Below are positions 10,290 through 43,834 of a stretch of DNA of 64,000 bases, in pieces (positions within the stretch are counted from its first letter, which is position 1; each line of letters starts with the position of its first letter). The stretch is from assembly GCF_019393635.1 (NCBI RefSeq), contig NC_057864.1, positions 496,634,716 to 496,698,715 on the forward strand, read 5' to 3'. A program made the translations under genes and the position numbers. The notes below the pieces were generated by a model. It was not told where the DNA came from, made no database searches, and saw only the letters and a list, made by a program, of their open reading frames with translations. The DNA is from Dromiciops gliroides. Its lineage: Eukaryota > Chordata > Mammalia > Microbiotheria > Microbiotheriidae.

Positions 10290-11315
10290 AAGTAAGTCCC
10301 GGGACCTCCTTCTTAGGCCCCCTGGGCAGCTCAAGGTGGCTTTCTTCACCATCTTCTTGGAACCCTCCCACCTCTCCCTCATCCTCCCCAACCCCTCCCT
10401 TGATCCTCTCCTCCCCTCGGCTTTCCCTTGTTCATCTCTCTTCTGCCCAGTGTAGGGCTTTCTTGGTGGAGGCTGTACAAGAAAGCGCCCACTTTCTCCC
10501 CTCCCACTCTCTTCTAAACTCCCGTCATTCCCCCCAAACCGCCCTCTCCGGTGAGGGACCAAGCCCAATGGCCTTTCCTTCGTCCTCCCTCTCCATGACC
10601 TCTCTGTAGCCTCAGCCGCCTCTCGTCCCTCGAGGATTGTAGGTCTCCCTCCTCTCTGGGCTCTCCTCCTCCAGATCACGGCCCCTAACAGTGGGTGGCC
10701 CTCAGGCTCCATCCTCCTGGACTGCCTCACCCTGGGATCTCCTTAGCTCCCATGGACTGAATGGCTATTTCTATGCCCATCTACCTGGGCATTCCCAACT
10801 GTCTTCCCGGCATCTCAAACTGGACATCCGGTAGACCCGCCCCCCTTCCCTGTCACTAGAGGGGGCACCCCCATCACCCCCCACATCCAGGCTGGTCGAT
10901 GTCACCTCTCCGATATGCCCCCACCCCGTGCAGGTCCTCATCACCTCACCCCTGGACCATTGCAGTAACTGCTGGGCTGGGTGGGGGCTGGCCTCAATCC
11001 TCCAATCTGTCCTTTTTCTAGCACACAGGCCCGCCACCCCCTCACTCAATAAATTCCAGGGGCTCCCCACGGCCTCTCCTCCCTCTCCAATCTTCTTCCG
11101 CCTTACTTCCTGAGACACCAGCTTCCTGGCTGCAGCCCTCAGGCCTGAACACTTCCCCTTTATTCCAACCACTGACCTCCCTGGCCTCCTTTAAGTCCCA
11201 ACTGCAATCCCACCTCCTACACACTTATTTAGATGTTGTCTCCTCCATTCATGTGAGGCAAGAGCTTTTTGTATGCCTGGCACATAGTAGGTGCTTAGTG
11301 TTTATGAGACTGTGC
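10290..11315 (+). mobile_element. L2 LINE, 3' half
   Basis: The text follows the 3' part of the L2 reverse-transcriptase ORF and tail: catgacctctctgtagcctc, catctcaaactggacatccg, gtcctcatcacctcacccctggacc, cactcaataaattccagggg, and the terminal tggcacatagtaggtgctta. No open frame survives. It fills most of the spacer between the crystallin promoter and the PFKL 3' end. Confidence 0.8.
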
Positions 11316-12004
11316 TGTGATAGAGGGCTCACAGGAGGGGGCAGTGCCAAGGGGCCCGTTTGGACTGGATCAAAGGAACAGAGAGCTACCCACAAGTGGA
11401 AATGAGCTCTCCATTCTTAGAAGTCTTCAAGGGGCCAGATACCTAGAAGGGCTTTCTTTTCAGTTAGCGTTGGGATTCTGGGACCCCTCCCAGCTCCCTC
11501 CCTAGGTGCCTCCTCTGCCACTGAGCTCCCGGTCAGCAAACCTGGGCTTCTGCCTCTTCCCCCTTGGGCTCCAATCCTGTTTCCCCTTCCCCACTCCCGC
11601 AGGAGACTAACCAGGAGTGACATGAAGGCGGCCTCAGGGAGGTAGTTTTGACAGGACAGATAGATTGATGGAAAGAAGGTGATCGGACAGCCCCCAGGGT
11701 GTGAGCCTGGGCTCCTGGCAGAAGGGATGCAGGATGGTGAAGGCAGGTCTGGTGACTGAGGGGGGCTCCTCATTCCCTCCAGATCCCCCTTGGTAGCCTC
11801 CACCAAGCTGACTGGCCGGGATGCCCACGTGGCTGACGTCTGGCTGCTGCCAAGGGGACCTTGGCCTCCAGAGGGGGCCGCAGCAGGCAGGGCTGGCCAC
11901 CTTCCTGTCTTCTGACCCCCAACTCCCCAGCTCAGCCCAGGTGGCCTCCCCAAGCTCCCCTCCTCTGTTCCAACTTGGCCCAAGAGCCTCAGTCACACCA
12001 TAGT
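11316..12004. other. Spacer 3' of PFKL
   Basis: Non-coding sequence between the L2 fragment and the PFKL poly(A) site. No motif or repeat was supported. Confidence 0.4.
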
Positions 12005-12022
12005 GCGCTCAATCAGTAAGTT

Positions 12023-12028
12023 TTTAAT
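12023..12028 (-). terminator. Poly(A) signal ATTAAA of PFKL
   Basis: ATTAAA on the - strand about 650 nt after the PFKL stop codon. The interval 12,029-12,679 is the inferred 3' UTR. This common hexamer variant is the best signal I found downstream. Confidence 0.55.
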
Positions 12029-12679
12029 CTAACAGACATGATACAGATACGGCATGATCACAGTAGGAATGTTTGCACAGTTTGAGGTCCTGGCCCTGGG
12101 TGGCCGGCTCCTGGGTGGCAGAGCCCCATGCCTGGGAGAGGGAAAGGTGGTCCTCCCTCATGCTGGCGTGGGCAGCAGGCCCAGGGAGAAACAGTGTGGA
12201 TAAAGGCCAGCCTTTCCTTAGTCAAATGGCCAAGGGAACATCACTTCCTCCTCCATACTATGGGGGTTACCACTGCGTGCCTCAGTTGTCCTATCTCTAA
12301 AACAAGGTGCTTGGTCTTTGGGGTCTCTAAGGTCCCTTCCAGCTTCAATGAAAGACCCGCCCCCCCACTCCAAGCCTCAGTGTCCCCAACTATAGAATGA
12401 GGCCCTTGGCTAGAAGGTCCCTTCTAGCTCTGACAGGCCGAGTCTAGGCCTAGTTTGGGGCTGCCGTGCGTTCTTCACATACTAAGATGCCAAGGACAGG
12501 GCACAGTGAATGGTGAGACCCCTTTCCCTTAATGCAGTGAAGGGTCCTGTCTACACACTAGGCCGCCTCTAGGCAGTGAGCCCACAGTGGAGCTGGTGAG
12601 GAAGGTGGGCACAAGAGGCTTTGGGGAGGGGAGACCAAAGAGGGAGCCACGGGGAAGGGGCTAGCACTGCCACTGGCAC

Positions 12680-34867
<22,188 letters not shown>

Positions 34868-35311
34868 GATCTGGCCCGGACAGTCCAGCCGCGCGCTAAG
34901 CTAACTTGGGTCCTTCTGCCCTTCTGGGTCCAGACGGTGGCTGCCCCGCCCGCTAGCCTGAGATGAGAGGGAGGGAGCCTCCGCCTGCCCCGCCCCGTCC
35001 CCCCCCCCTCCAGCGAGAGGCCACGCCCCGGAGGCGGAGGGACCCGGGGAGTGGGCAGACCTTCCTGGACACTCGGACTGTCACTGGAGAGGCCCCTTGG
35101 TTTCATCTTTTGGTCCAGTCCTCTCCTCTTTTTAATGAGGGGGAAACTGAGGCCCCTCGGGCTAAGGACTCGTTTTGGTCTACCCTGCAGGAAGCCGAGG
35201 TCGATCCAGAAACTGAAACTGGGTTTAGAAATTGGAGTAACTAACATCTCACACCATATACTAAAATAAGGTCCAAATGGGTGATACTATCAGCGTATTA
35301 AGAGAGCATGG

Positions 35312-35448
35312 GAGCAGCTAGGTGGCGCAGTGGATAGAGCACCAGCCCTGGAGTCAGGAGTACCTGAGTTCAAATCCGGCCTCAGACACTGCCCCTGTCT
35401 GGGCAAGTCACTTAACCCCAATTGCCTCACCAAAAAAAAAAAAAAGAG
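35312..35448 (+). mobile_element. tRNA-derived SINE in L1, 11-bp TSD
   Basis: Head ggagcagctaggtggcgcag, short A tail. Flanks agagagcatgg at 35,301-35,311 and 35,449-35,459 match. Part of the usual 'acttactagctgtg' segment is missing. Confidence 0.9.
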
Positions 35449-36055
35449 AGAGAGCATGGAATAGTTTATCTGTCGGATTTATTGACAGAGGAAGAATTTA
35501 GAACCAAATAAGATATAGAGAGAGCAATAGAAAATGTCAAAAAGATCATTTTGATTATATAGAAGCACAAACAAAACTTATGTAACCAAGATTATAAGAA
35601 AGCAAAAAACTGGGGAAGAATTTTTGCAACAAGTGTCTCTAATGAAGGCCTCATTTCTAAAATATATAGAGAACTGTGTCAAATTTATAAAAATACAAGT
35701 CATTCCCCAATTGAGAAGTGGCCAAAGGAAATGAATAGACAGTTTTCAGATGAAGAAATCAAAGCTATCTATAGTCATATGAAGAAATGCTCTAAATCAC
35801 TATTGGTTAGAGAAATGCAAATTAAAACAACTCTGAGGTACCACCTCATACCTACCAGAGTGGCAAATATAACAAGAAAAGAAAATATTGGATGTTGGAG
35901 GAGATGTGGGAAAACTGGGACACTAATTCACTGTTGGAGTAGTGAACTGATCCAACCATTCTGGAGAGCAATTTGGAACTATGCCCAAAGGGCTATAGAA
36001 CTGTGCATACCCTTTGAACCAGCAATACCACTGCTAGGTTTATATCCCAAAGACA

Positions 36056-36201
36056 GGGGGCAGGTAGGTGGAGCAGTGGATAAAGCACTGGCCTTGGATT
36101 CAGGAGTACCTGAGTTCAAATCCAGCTTCAGACACTTGACACTTACTAGCTGTGTGACCCTGGGCAAGTCGCTTAACCCTCATTGCCCTGCAAAAAAAAA
36201 A

Positions 36202-36252
<51 letters not shown>

Positions 36253-36280
36253 CATATATATATATGTGTGTGTGTGTGTG

Positions 36281-36313
<33 letters not shown>

Positions 36314-36318
36314 ATATT
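36056..36318 (+). mobile_element. tRNA-derived SINE with a TA/TG microsatellite tail
   Basis: SINE body 36,056-36,190, then about 128 bases of alternating (TA)n and (TG)n grown from the A tail. Flanks ccaaagaca at 36,047-36,055 and 36,319-36,327 mark the insertion into L1. Confidence 0.88.
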
Positions 36319-37242
36319 CCAAAGACATCCCAGAAAAGAGAAAAAGATCTATTTGTACAAAAATATTTATAGCAGCTCTTTTTGTGGTGGCTAAGAATTG
36401 GACATCAAAGGGATGCCCATCCATCGGGGAATGGCTAAACAAGCTGTGGTCTATGATGGTGGTGGAATATTCTTGTGCTGTAAGAAATGACAAGCAGGAT
36501 GATTTCAGAAAGGCCTGGAAAGACTTGTATGAACTGATGTAGAGTGAAGTGATCAAAACTAGGATAACATTATGCACGGAGACTGCCATATTGTTTGATG
36601 AAGAACTGTGAATGACTTTACTATTCTCAGCAACACAATGATCCAAGACAGTCCCAAAGGACTAATGATGATACATAGTATCCACCTCCAAAGAAAGAAC
36701 TGACATTGATGGAACATAGACTGAAGCAAGCTGTTTGTCATTTTATTTCTTTCATTTTTTTTTCTTTTATTCAAGTTTTCTTTCACAAAATGGCTAATCT
36801 GGTAATGTTTTATATAATTGCACATGTATAACCTAAATCTGATTGCTTAATGCCTCAAGGAGAGGCTAGGGGAGGGAGGGAGGGAAGGAAGGATAGAATT
36901 TGGAACTCAAAATGTTAAATTAAAATGTTTATTATTATTTAAAAAAAAAGAAAAAAGAAATGGGGGTAGCTAAGAGTTGGGCTACTGGGGAGGCTACCTC
37001 CCACTTCATCCAGTGGACCCTTGCTTGGGGCCCTTTTATCACATGGAAGTGGGGGGGGGTTAAAGCAAAATTCTTAGTGGCTCTATTGATTAGAGAAATG
37101 AAAATTAAAACAACTCTGAGGTACCACCTCATACCTATCAGATAAGCTAATATGACAAAAAAGGAAAATAATAAATGTTGGAGAAGCTGTGGAAAAATTG
37201 GAATACTAATGCATTGTTGGTGAAGCTGTTTACTGATCAAAC

Positions 37243-37808
37243 TGTGATGGGCCTGGGTACCTCATTTGAATGACCCTGGGTACCCCCAGAAGTTTTGTGG
37301 GGCAAATCAAAAGAACCTTCTCCTTGAGAAACTAAACCAAAGGACAGACACACCTAACCGGTCTCCCCTACCCCTTGGGGAGATAAGATTGGGTGTGGCT
37401 GCTGCCTTTGTGGCATGAGGAGCAGAAAGATGGCTTGAGAGATCCAGAGCTGCCCCTCACCCAACTTCCCCCAGCCACCACCAGTGGGGGATGGTCCTCC
37501 CCCAATAGGGGAACTTTCCACAGTCAGATGATCACCTCATCTGACCACCAACGGACCTCTATTAAAGTATCTGCCTGTCTCCTGCTCGAGGAGATAGGTA
37601 TCTCAGAGCCGCACCTCCATGCCATGCCCTCTCCCCATGAGAAGTCCAAGGATTTCTCTCTTGGTTTCCTTTCCCTACCACCCTTAATAAACTATTATTT
37701 TATTATAATTGGCTTTGTGTGCAAAAGGGTGTAATTCTTTAAAGAGGAATTCCTAAGGACCCCAAACCCCTAGCCCTATCCAAAACCCCCACCTATTTCT
37801 CTACAACA
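37243..37808 (+). mobile_element. Solo LTR, family A, with 4-bp TSD
   Basis: Starts TG and ends CA, 566 bp, with AATAAA near 37,686 in sense. Flanked by aaac at 37,239-37,242 and 37,809-37,812. A 4-bp duplication suits a gammaretrovirus-like (class I) ERV. No internal region; a fossil left by LTR-LTR recombination. Related copies lie near 45,060, 46,983, 56,009, 57,289 and 62,155. Confidence 0.85.
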
Positions 37809-37930
37809 AAACCATTCTGGAGAGCAATTTGGAACTATGCCCAAAGGGCTATAAAACTGTGCATACCCTTTGACCCAGCAATACCACAATCAGGTCTTTA
37901 TCCCAAAAAGATCATAAAAAAGGGAAAAGG

Positions 37931-38082
37931 GGGGCAGCTAGATGGCTCAGTGGATAGAGCACTGGCCCTGGATTCAGGAAGACCTGAGTTCAAATCCAGC
38001 CTCAGACACTTGACACTTACTAGCCGTGTGACCCTGGGCAAGTCACTTAACCCCAACTGCCTCACCAAAAAAAAAAAAAAAA
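37931..38082 (+). mobile_element. tRNA-derived SINE in L1, at least 10-bp TSD
   Basis: Full copy with an A tail; agggaaaagg at 37,921-37,930 recurs at 38,083-38,092. Confidence 0.9.
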
Positions 38083-38504
38083 AGGGAAAAGGACCCACAT
38101 GTACAAAAATATTCATAGCTGCTCTTTTTGTGGTGGCAAGGAATGGGAAATTGAAGGGATGCCCATCATTTGGGGAATGATGGAACAAGTTATGGTATAT
38201 GAATGTAATGGAATACTGTTGTGCTATAAGAAATGATGAGCAGGTGGATTTCAGAAAAACCTGGAAAGACTTACATGAACTGATGCTGAGTGAGATGAGG
38301 AGAACCAGGAGAATATTGTGCACAGTATCAACAACATTGTGCGATGCTCAACTGTGATAGATTTAACTCTTCTCAGTAATACAATGGTCCCAGATAATTA
38401 CAAAGGACTCATGATGGAAAATGCTCTTCATAGCCAGAAAAAAGAACTGTGGAATCTAGATGCAGATTGAAAGATCGAACCATGCTGTTTCTACTTTTTT
38501 TTGT

Positions 38505-38653
38505 TTTCTCTTTTCTTTTTTATGAAGCAATCAGGATTAAGTGACTTGCCCAGGGTCACACAGCCAGTAAGTGTCAAGTGTCTGAGGTTGAATTTGAACT
38601 CAGGTCCTCCTGACTCCAGAGCCAGTACTCTGCTGCACCACCTAGCTGCCCCC
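38505..38653 (-). mobile_element. tRNA-derived SINE, antisense, in L1
   Basis: Reverse complement of the common SINE (attaagtgacttgcccaggg ... caccacctagctgccccc) with its T-rich end on the left. Confidence 0.88.
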
Positions 38654-38811
38654 TCTTTCTTCTTTTTTGAGGTTTTTCCCTTTTGTTTTGATTCTTCTAT
38701 CACAATATGACTAATGCAGAAATATGTTTAATGTGATTGTACATGGATAACCTGTATCAGATTGCTTTTCTGTGGGGAGGAGGGAGGGAAGAGAGGGAGG
38801 GAGAAAAATTT

Positions 38812-39175
38812 TGTAACGATTGGAATAACTCCACCTGCTGGAGACTTACTGTAGAAGAGTTCCGCCCATGAAGCGAAGGTCTTTGAGGGCAAGACCAGGA
38901 GTCTTTTCTTTGGTGTCAGGAAGTGATGCGGGCTAGTGGGAGGAGGAAGGAAGAGACTGAGGCTCTTTTCCTGAGGACGCTGGTGGAGAGGGGAGCTAGA
39001 AGTGTGCTCTCCCTTTAATAGATAGAGGAATCTAGGCCTTTTCTTCTCTCTTTACCAAACTCTTATTCTCCTTAATAAATGCTTAAAAGTCTAACTCTTG
39101 CTAAAGCTTATAATTTATTGGCGACCACTCATTAGATATTTTAGACAGTTTAGCTAGAATTTTAGCCCTTAACAA
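38812..39175 (+). mobile_element. Solo LTR, family D
   Basis: Begins tgtaacgattggaataact and ends cccttaaca. AATAAA lies near 39,075. Inserted in L1, whose text resumes at once after it. The duplication appears to be aaatt, but the exact boundary is ambiguous by a base. Fossil without internal region. Confidence 0.7.
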
Positions 39176-39251
39176 ATTGGAAATAGAAATCTTATAAAAA
39201 CATATTGAAAACTATCTCTACATTTAACTAGAAAATAATAAAAATACTTTT

Positions 39252-42131
39252 TTTCAGCAACATTTATTTTATTTTCCAGTTACATGTAAGGGTAGTTTTC
39301 AACATTCATTTTCATAAGATTTAGAGTTCCAAATTTTTCTCCCTCCCTCTCTCCCTTTCCTCCCCACTCCACAAGATTACAATCAGGTTATATATGTATA
39401 ATCCACAAGTGTTCTTTTTATCAGTTCTTTCTATAGGGGTGCATAGTGAGCTTCCTCATTAGTTCCTTGGGATTGTCTTGGATCATTGCATTGCTGAGAG
39501 TAGTTAAGTCATTCACAATTGCTCATTGAACAATACTGCTGTCACTATGCACAATGTCCTCCCAGCTCTGCTCACTTCACTATACATCAATGTTCATTAG
39601 TCTTTCCAAGTTTTTTGGGGATCATCCTGTTTGTCATTTCCTGTAGCGTAAGACCATTCCACTACAATCATATAACACAGCTTCTTCTGTCATTCCTCAA
39701 CTGATGGACATTCCCTTGATTCTCAATTCTTAGCCTCCACCAAGAGTTGCTATAAATATTTTTTGTACAATTTTCCCCCTTTTCTCTTTTTCATGATTAC
39801 TAATTGTTAACTGTTTCCCTTCCATCCTATTCCCTTGCCCATGATATTTATTCTATTATCCATCTTCTTTCATCCTATCCCTCTTCAAAAGGGATTTGCT
39901 TGTGTCTGTCCCCTCCCCCACTCTGTCCTTCCTTCTTTTGCCCCTCTCTCTTTATCCCTTTTCCCTCCTATTTTCCTGCAGGGTTAGAGAGATCACTCCA
40001 CCCAATTGAGTGAGTACATTATTCCCTCCTTGAGCCAATTCTAATGAGATTGAGGTCTTTGAACCAATTCTGATGAGTGTTAGGCTCATTTACTGCCCAG
40101 ATTAAATAGATTACTCCTCCCGGTTGGGTGTGTGTGTGTTAGTCCCTCCTTGAGGTAGCTCTGATGAGTTTAAGGTCTTTGAGCCTTTTCTGATGAGTAT
40201 AAAATTCATTTACTGCCCTGCTCCTCTCCCATCTCTTCCCCAACTCCATAAGCCTTTTCCTGTTACTTTTATGTAGGATTTCACTTCTGCCCTTCCCCCT
40301 CCCCCAGTGCATTCCCTTCACCCCTCAATTTAACCCTAAAGATGTCATCACCTCGCTGAATGACACAGTGGACAAAGCATCCCCCCTGGACCCAGGGGGA
40401 TCCCAGCCAAAACCTAGCCTCAGACACAAGACAGTCACCCACTGTATGATCCCAGGTATGTCCCCCAACTCCATTTTTTATAGTTCTCTAGGGTCTTCTA
40501 TTTGAAAGTCAAATTTGCCATTCAGTTCAGGTCTTTTCATAATGATTACCTGAAAGTCCTCTTTTTCATTAAAGTCCTATTTTTTCCTCTGAAAGATTAT
40601 GATGCATTTTGTTGGATAGGTGATTCTTGGTTGTAATCCCATTTCCTTTGCCCTTTGGAATATCATATTCTATATCTTCCAGTCCTTTAATGTAGAAGCT
40701 GCTAGATCTTGTGCTATCCTGCCTGGGGCTCCACAGTACTTGAATTCTTTCTTTTTGGAAGCTTGCAATATTTTCTCCTTGACCTGAGAGCTCTGGAATT
40801 TGGCTATAATATTCCTAGGAGTTTTCCTTTTGGAATCTCTTTCTGGAGGTGATCGGTGGATTCTTTCAATTTCTATTTTAGCTTCTTCTTCTAGAATTTC
40901 AGGGCAATTTCCCCTGAGAATATCTTGGAAGATGGTGTCTAAGCTCTTTCCTTTATCATGGTTTTCAGGTAGACCAATAATTTTCAAATGATCTCTCCTG
41001 GACCTATTTCCCAGGTCAGCAGTTTTTCCCAGAAGATATTTCACATTGCCCTCTATTTTTTTATTCATTTGGATTTGCTTTATTGTGTCTTGGTTTCTCA
41101 TAAAGTCACTGGCTTCTATTTGTTCAATCCTCGTTCTTAGGCAATTATTTTCATCAGAGAGCTTTTGTATCTCCTTTTCCATTTGGCCAATTTGACTTTT
41201 CAAGCTGTTGACTTTTTTCTCATGTCTTTCCTGCATCACCCTCATTTCTGTTTCCATTTTTTCCTCTACCTCTCTAACTTTATCTTCAAAGCCCTTTTTG
41301 AGCACCTCTAGGGCCTGAGACCAATTCTTATTTTTCTCGGAAGCTTTAGATATAGGGGCCCTGATGTTGACATCTTCCTCTGAGGAAGACTCCTTGGTCT
41401 TCCTTGTTACTGAAGAAACTTTCTATGGTCCTCACCTTTCTCTGTCTGCTCATATTGCCTTTCTTTTACTAGACTTTTAGCTCCTTAAAGTGGGGCACTG
41501 TTTCCAGGCTGCAGTATCCCAAGCTTAAGAAGTCCCAGGTGGTATGATTTAAGAAGAATCAGGTTCTTCACTCACCTGGCCTGTTCCCTGGTCCTTAGAT
41601 GACCCCAGACCAACTTGCTAATCAACCAACTTTGTGTGTTCTGGTTGTCAGCTCTGATGAGCCTGTGCCCCTCCCCGACCTGGGCCACTGCTACTTGAGC
41701 CTACCTCCTGGTTCTCAGCAGGGGTGTAAAATCCAAGTTCTGCCTTAGCCCCAGCATAGACCCCTGTAGTCTCTCCCCTGCTCAGGGCTCAGCCCACTCA
41801 CCAGACTGTGAGCTTAGTTCCAGATGACACCGGTGCTTTAGCTGATTCAGAGGCTCTGGGGGTCTCCTTCTCTGGTGAGGCCTTCCTGGGACTGGATCTG
41901 TGTCAGGGTGACTGTGGGATTGGGCCCGACTCCTGTATCAGCACAGCAGCTCCTCCTTCTGACCTTCCAAGCCGTTCTTGGTTTGAAGATGATTTCAGCA
42001 CATTCTTCTGTGAGTTTTGCTGCACCGGGCATTTTTCTATGGTGTTATTTGGATGGTTTTGGGAGCGATCGTGTCATGAGTTTGGGAGCTCACTGCCTTT
42101 TCTCCACCATCTTGGCTCCACCCCGGAAGTC
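39252..42131 (-). mobile_element. HAL1-like (half-L1) element, complete, 14-bp TSD
   Basis: A 2.88-kb unit on the - strand. The 5' end near 42,125 reads ggagccaagatggtggag, like an L1 5' UTR. An ORF1 frame covers 40,670-41,305. Then comes a spacer with an antisense SINE-like block (about 40,352-40,470), the last few hundred bases of an L1 ORF2/3' UTR region, and the L1-type 3' end. Most of ORF2 is absent. Flanks ataaaaatactttt at 39,238-39,251 and 42,132-42,145 form a perfect 14-bp duplication, so the ORF2-less unit moved as a whole, as HAL1 elements do. L1 enzymes would have acted in trans. Confidence 0.8.
40670..41305 (-). CDS. L1-type ORF1 protein frame in the HAL1-like element
   Basis: 211 residues. 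The N-terminal half is a heptad-rich coiled coil (KVREVEEKMETEMRVMQERH; KSQIGQMEKEIQKL). It is followed by the RNA-recognition-like domain (HLKIIGLPENHDKGKSLDTI) and the start of the C-terminal domain (ERIHRSPPERDSKRKTPRNI, KFQSSQVKEKIL). This is the L1 ORF1p (Transposase_22) architecture, an RNA-binding trimer. The frame stops at 40,670, while matching C-terminal text continues to about 40,480 in other frames, so the copy is damaged. The true start may lie further right, at about 41,400. Confidence 0.85.
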   Translation of the reverse strand: MLKKGFEDKVREVEEKMETEMRVMQERHEKKVNSLKSQIGQMEKEIQKLSDENNCLRTRIEQIEASDFMRNQDTIKQIQMNKKIEGNVKYLLGKTADLGNRSRRDHLKIIGLPENHDKGKSLDTIFQDILRGNCPEILEEEAKIEIERIHRSPPERDSKRKTPRNIIAKFQSSQVKEKILQASKKKEFKYCGAPGRIAQDLAASTLKDWKI

Positions 42132-42179
42132 ATAAAAATACTTTTATGATAAAAAAATTCCTAGTGACTCAAACCCCTC

Positions 42180-42620
42180 ACTCCTCTTGGAGTTGTCCCT
42201 GCCCCCCTTTCCTACAGTAGCTTCCCCACTCTCAGTTCCTAGCCTCAGCAGGCACCACAATCCTTCTTATACCCAGCTTCACACCCCTGATCCTGAGGGC
42301 CCTCTCTGAACTATTACCCCTCCTCCTCCCTCCTCTTCCCCTTCCTCCATCCTCAGCTGCCAAGGTAAGACTCAATACTCCCCTGCTCAGGAAACCCCAT
42401 GGCTCCCCATTTCCTCCAGGATATGGAGCAGGCCAACTTATCTTCTGGGGAGACCTCCCCAAATGCCTCATTCCATGTCATGAATTTAAGGTTAGTCGAA
42501 CTGGCTGACCAGCTGACCCACTCCCAACTGTTCCTGTCCCACAAGCCCTCAGCCCAAATTTCTGTCTCTTACTGGATAAGCCAGGGTACCTTTCCTAGCT
42601 TGGCTCAGGCATGACTTCCC
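42180..42620 (+). mobile_element. L2 3' fragment
   Basis: The order gaaaccccatggctccccatttcctccaggat ... tgactcccaactgttcctgtcccacaagccctc follows the L2 3' part; diverged. Confidence 0.55.
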
Positions 42621-42748
42621 CCAGGCAAAGCACAGATAGCACGGCCTCTCCTGGAAATGTCTGCTCTGGATCTTCTTTGTTCTCTCTGATCTCATCCCCA
42701 CCATCTTCCTCTTTCTAACTGGTCTCCCAAGAAGAGGCAAGTGGTTTG

Positions 42749-42750
<2 letters not shown>

Positions 42751-42812
<62 letters not shown>
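42751..42812. repeat. (CT)n microsatellite
   Basis: About 30 near-perfect TC units directly at the T-rich end of the antisense SINE that follows, from which it probably grew. Confidence 0.9.
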
Positions 42813-42815
<3 letters not shown>

Positions 42816-42947
42816 TTTCCAGGGCAATGAGGGTTAAGTGATTTGCCCAGGGTCACACAGCTAGTAAGTGTCAAGTGTCTGGAATTGAATTCAGGTCCTC
42901 CTGAATCCAGGGCCAGTGCTTTATCCACTGTGCCACCTCACTGCCCC
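42813..42947 (-). mobile_element. tRNA-derived SINE, antisense
   Basis: Reverse complement of the common family (gagggttaagtgatttgccc ... ccactgtgccacctcactgcccc). Confidence 0.88.
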
Positions 42948-43529
42948 CAAGGTAGCCTTTCTTAACAAGACCAATGCTTCTACATGAACCCCCGATGCCC
43001 CCCACTTATCTTCAGTATCTCCCCAGTTCAGAAAGGATTAACAGCTCTGGTGTGAGGGGTTACTGGGCCCTTTTCAAGGCTCTGTGTCCCCCAACTCTGC
43101 CCTGTGGCTCGAAGAAGCTGTAGCAGAGTAGTGACCACACTCCAATGAAGCCGCCTATGCAGACAGGCTAAACCAAGCCTAGGGTAAAGGACAGAACAGG
43201 TTGGGGTTCGTTAGGGGGGTGTCTTCCCCAAGGTTTGGAAGACTCCCCCTGGTGGAAAGGGCGGGTGAGAACAGTTTGTTCCAAGGGCCAGGAAGGCCTT
43301 GGAGCACTTAGTGCTTGGCTGGACATGGAAGGTGCCAAGGCCATCCCCTGGGCCCTGGCCATTGCCAGTCACCCTGACTTCTGTCCTGCCCCTGTACTGT
43401 GATGACTCGAAGAGAGAGGGAGTCTGGTCATTTTGTGCAGCTCTGGCTCCTGGAAATCAGGAAGGTCCCGACTTCCTTCATGTTGCCATCGCACCTTCTC
43501 AGAAGGAAGGACAAATGGACAAAGGGCCC

Positions 43530-43830
43530 CTCCTTACTTTCCTGTTTCTACAAACACGCCCATGTCTCTACCATCCTCAAAAAACCCTCCTGATCCGTCC
43601 ATCCCCCATCTCTCGGCTCCTTTTTGCGGCAACATTCCTGGAAAAGGCTGTAGAAGTGGGTTCCTTCCTCCTGCCCTTTTAACCCTCCTGTGGGGCCGCT
43701 TCTGACCTTAGCCCAAACTCCTCCCTCCAGGTACCTGGGGTCTGGCCTTTTCTCAGGCCCTCTCTTGACTTCTCTGCAGCCTTGGACACTGCTTACCTCT
43801 GTCTCTCCTCCTTCTTCCCCTGTTTGGGGT
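43530..43830 (+). mobile_element. L2 ORF2 fragment
   Basis: Text such as tacaaacacgcccatgtctctaccatcctc and tcttgacttctctgcagccttgg follows the L2 reverse-transcriptase ORF. It breaks off where an LTR-like A/T-rich region begins. The rest of an L2 3' end reappears at 45,550-46,060. Confidence 0.6.
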
Positions 43831-43834
43831 GTAA

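Larger units (their letters stand above)
35225..36960 (+). mobile_element. L1 ORF2 C-terminus and 3' end, interrupted by two SINEs
   Basis: L1 sequence from about 35,225 to the A-rich end near 36,960. The frame from 35,731 reads MNRQFSDEEIKAIYSHMKKC, then REMQIKTTLRYHL and PFEPAIPLLGLYPKD, matching the C-terminal region of L1 ORF2p. SINEs sit at 35,312-35,448 and 36,056 onward. The element is 5'-truncated. Confidence 0.85.
37072..39243 (+). mobile_element. L1 3' end split by LTRs and SINEs
   Basis: A 5'-truncated L1 beginning at ctctattgattagagaaatg and ending at aaaataataaaaatac near 39,243. It has been interrupted four times: a solo LTR (37,243-37,808), a sense SINE (37,931-38,082), an antisense SINE (about 38,505-38,653) and a second solo LTR (about 38,812-39,175). 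The L1 text resumes after each. Confidence 0.85.

Noticed and set aside
9825-10730. 301-aa open frame on the - strand upstream of the crystallin gene
   Set aside because: Overlaps the crystallin promoter region and, in antisense, the L2 fragment; composition is Arg/Gly/Ser-rich and matches no known protein.
43170-43700. Possible host exons between retroelements (127-aa frame at 43,299-43,682)
   Set aside because: Part of it reads as L2 sequence and the rest shows no splice-bounded conserved peptide.
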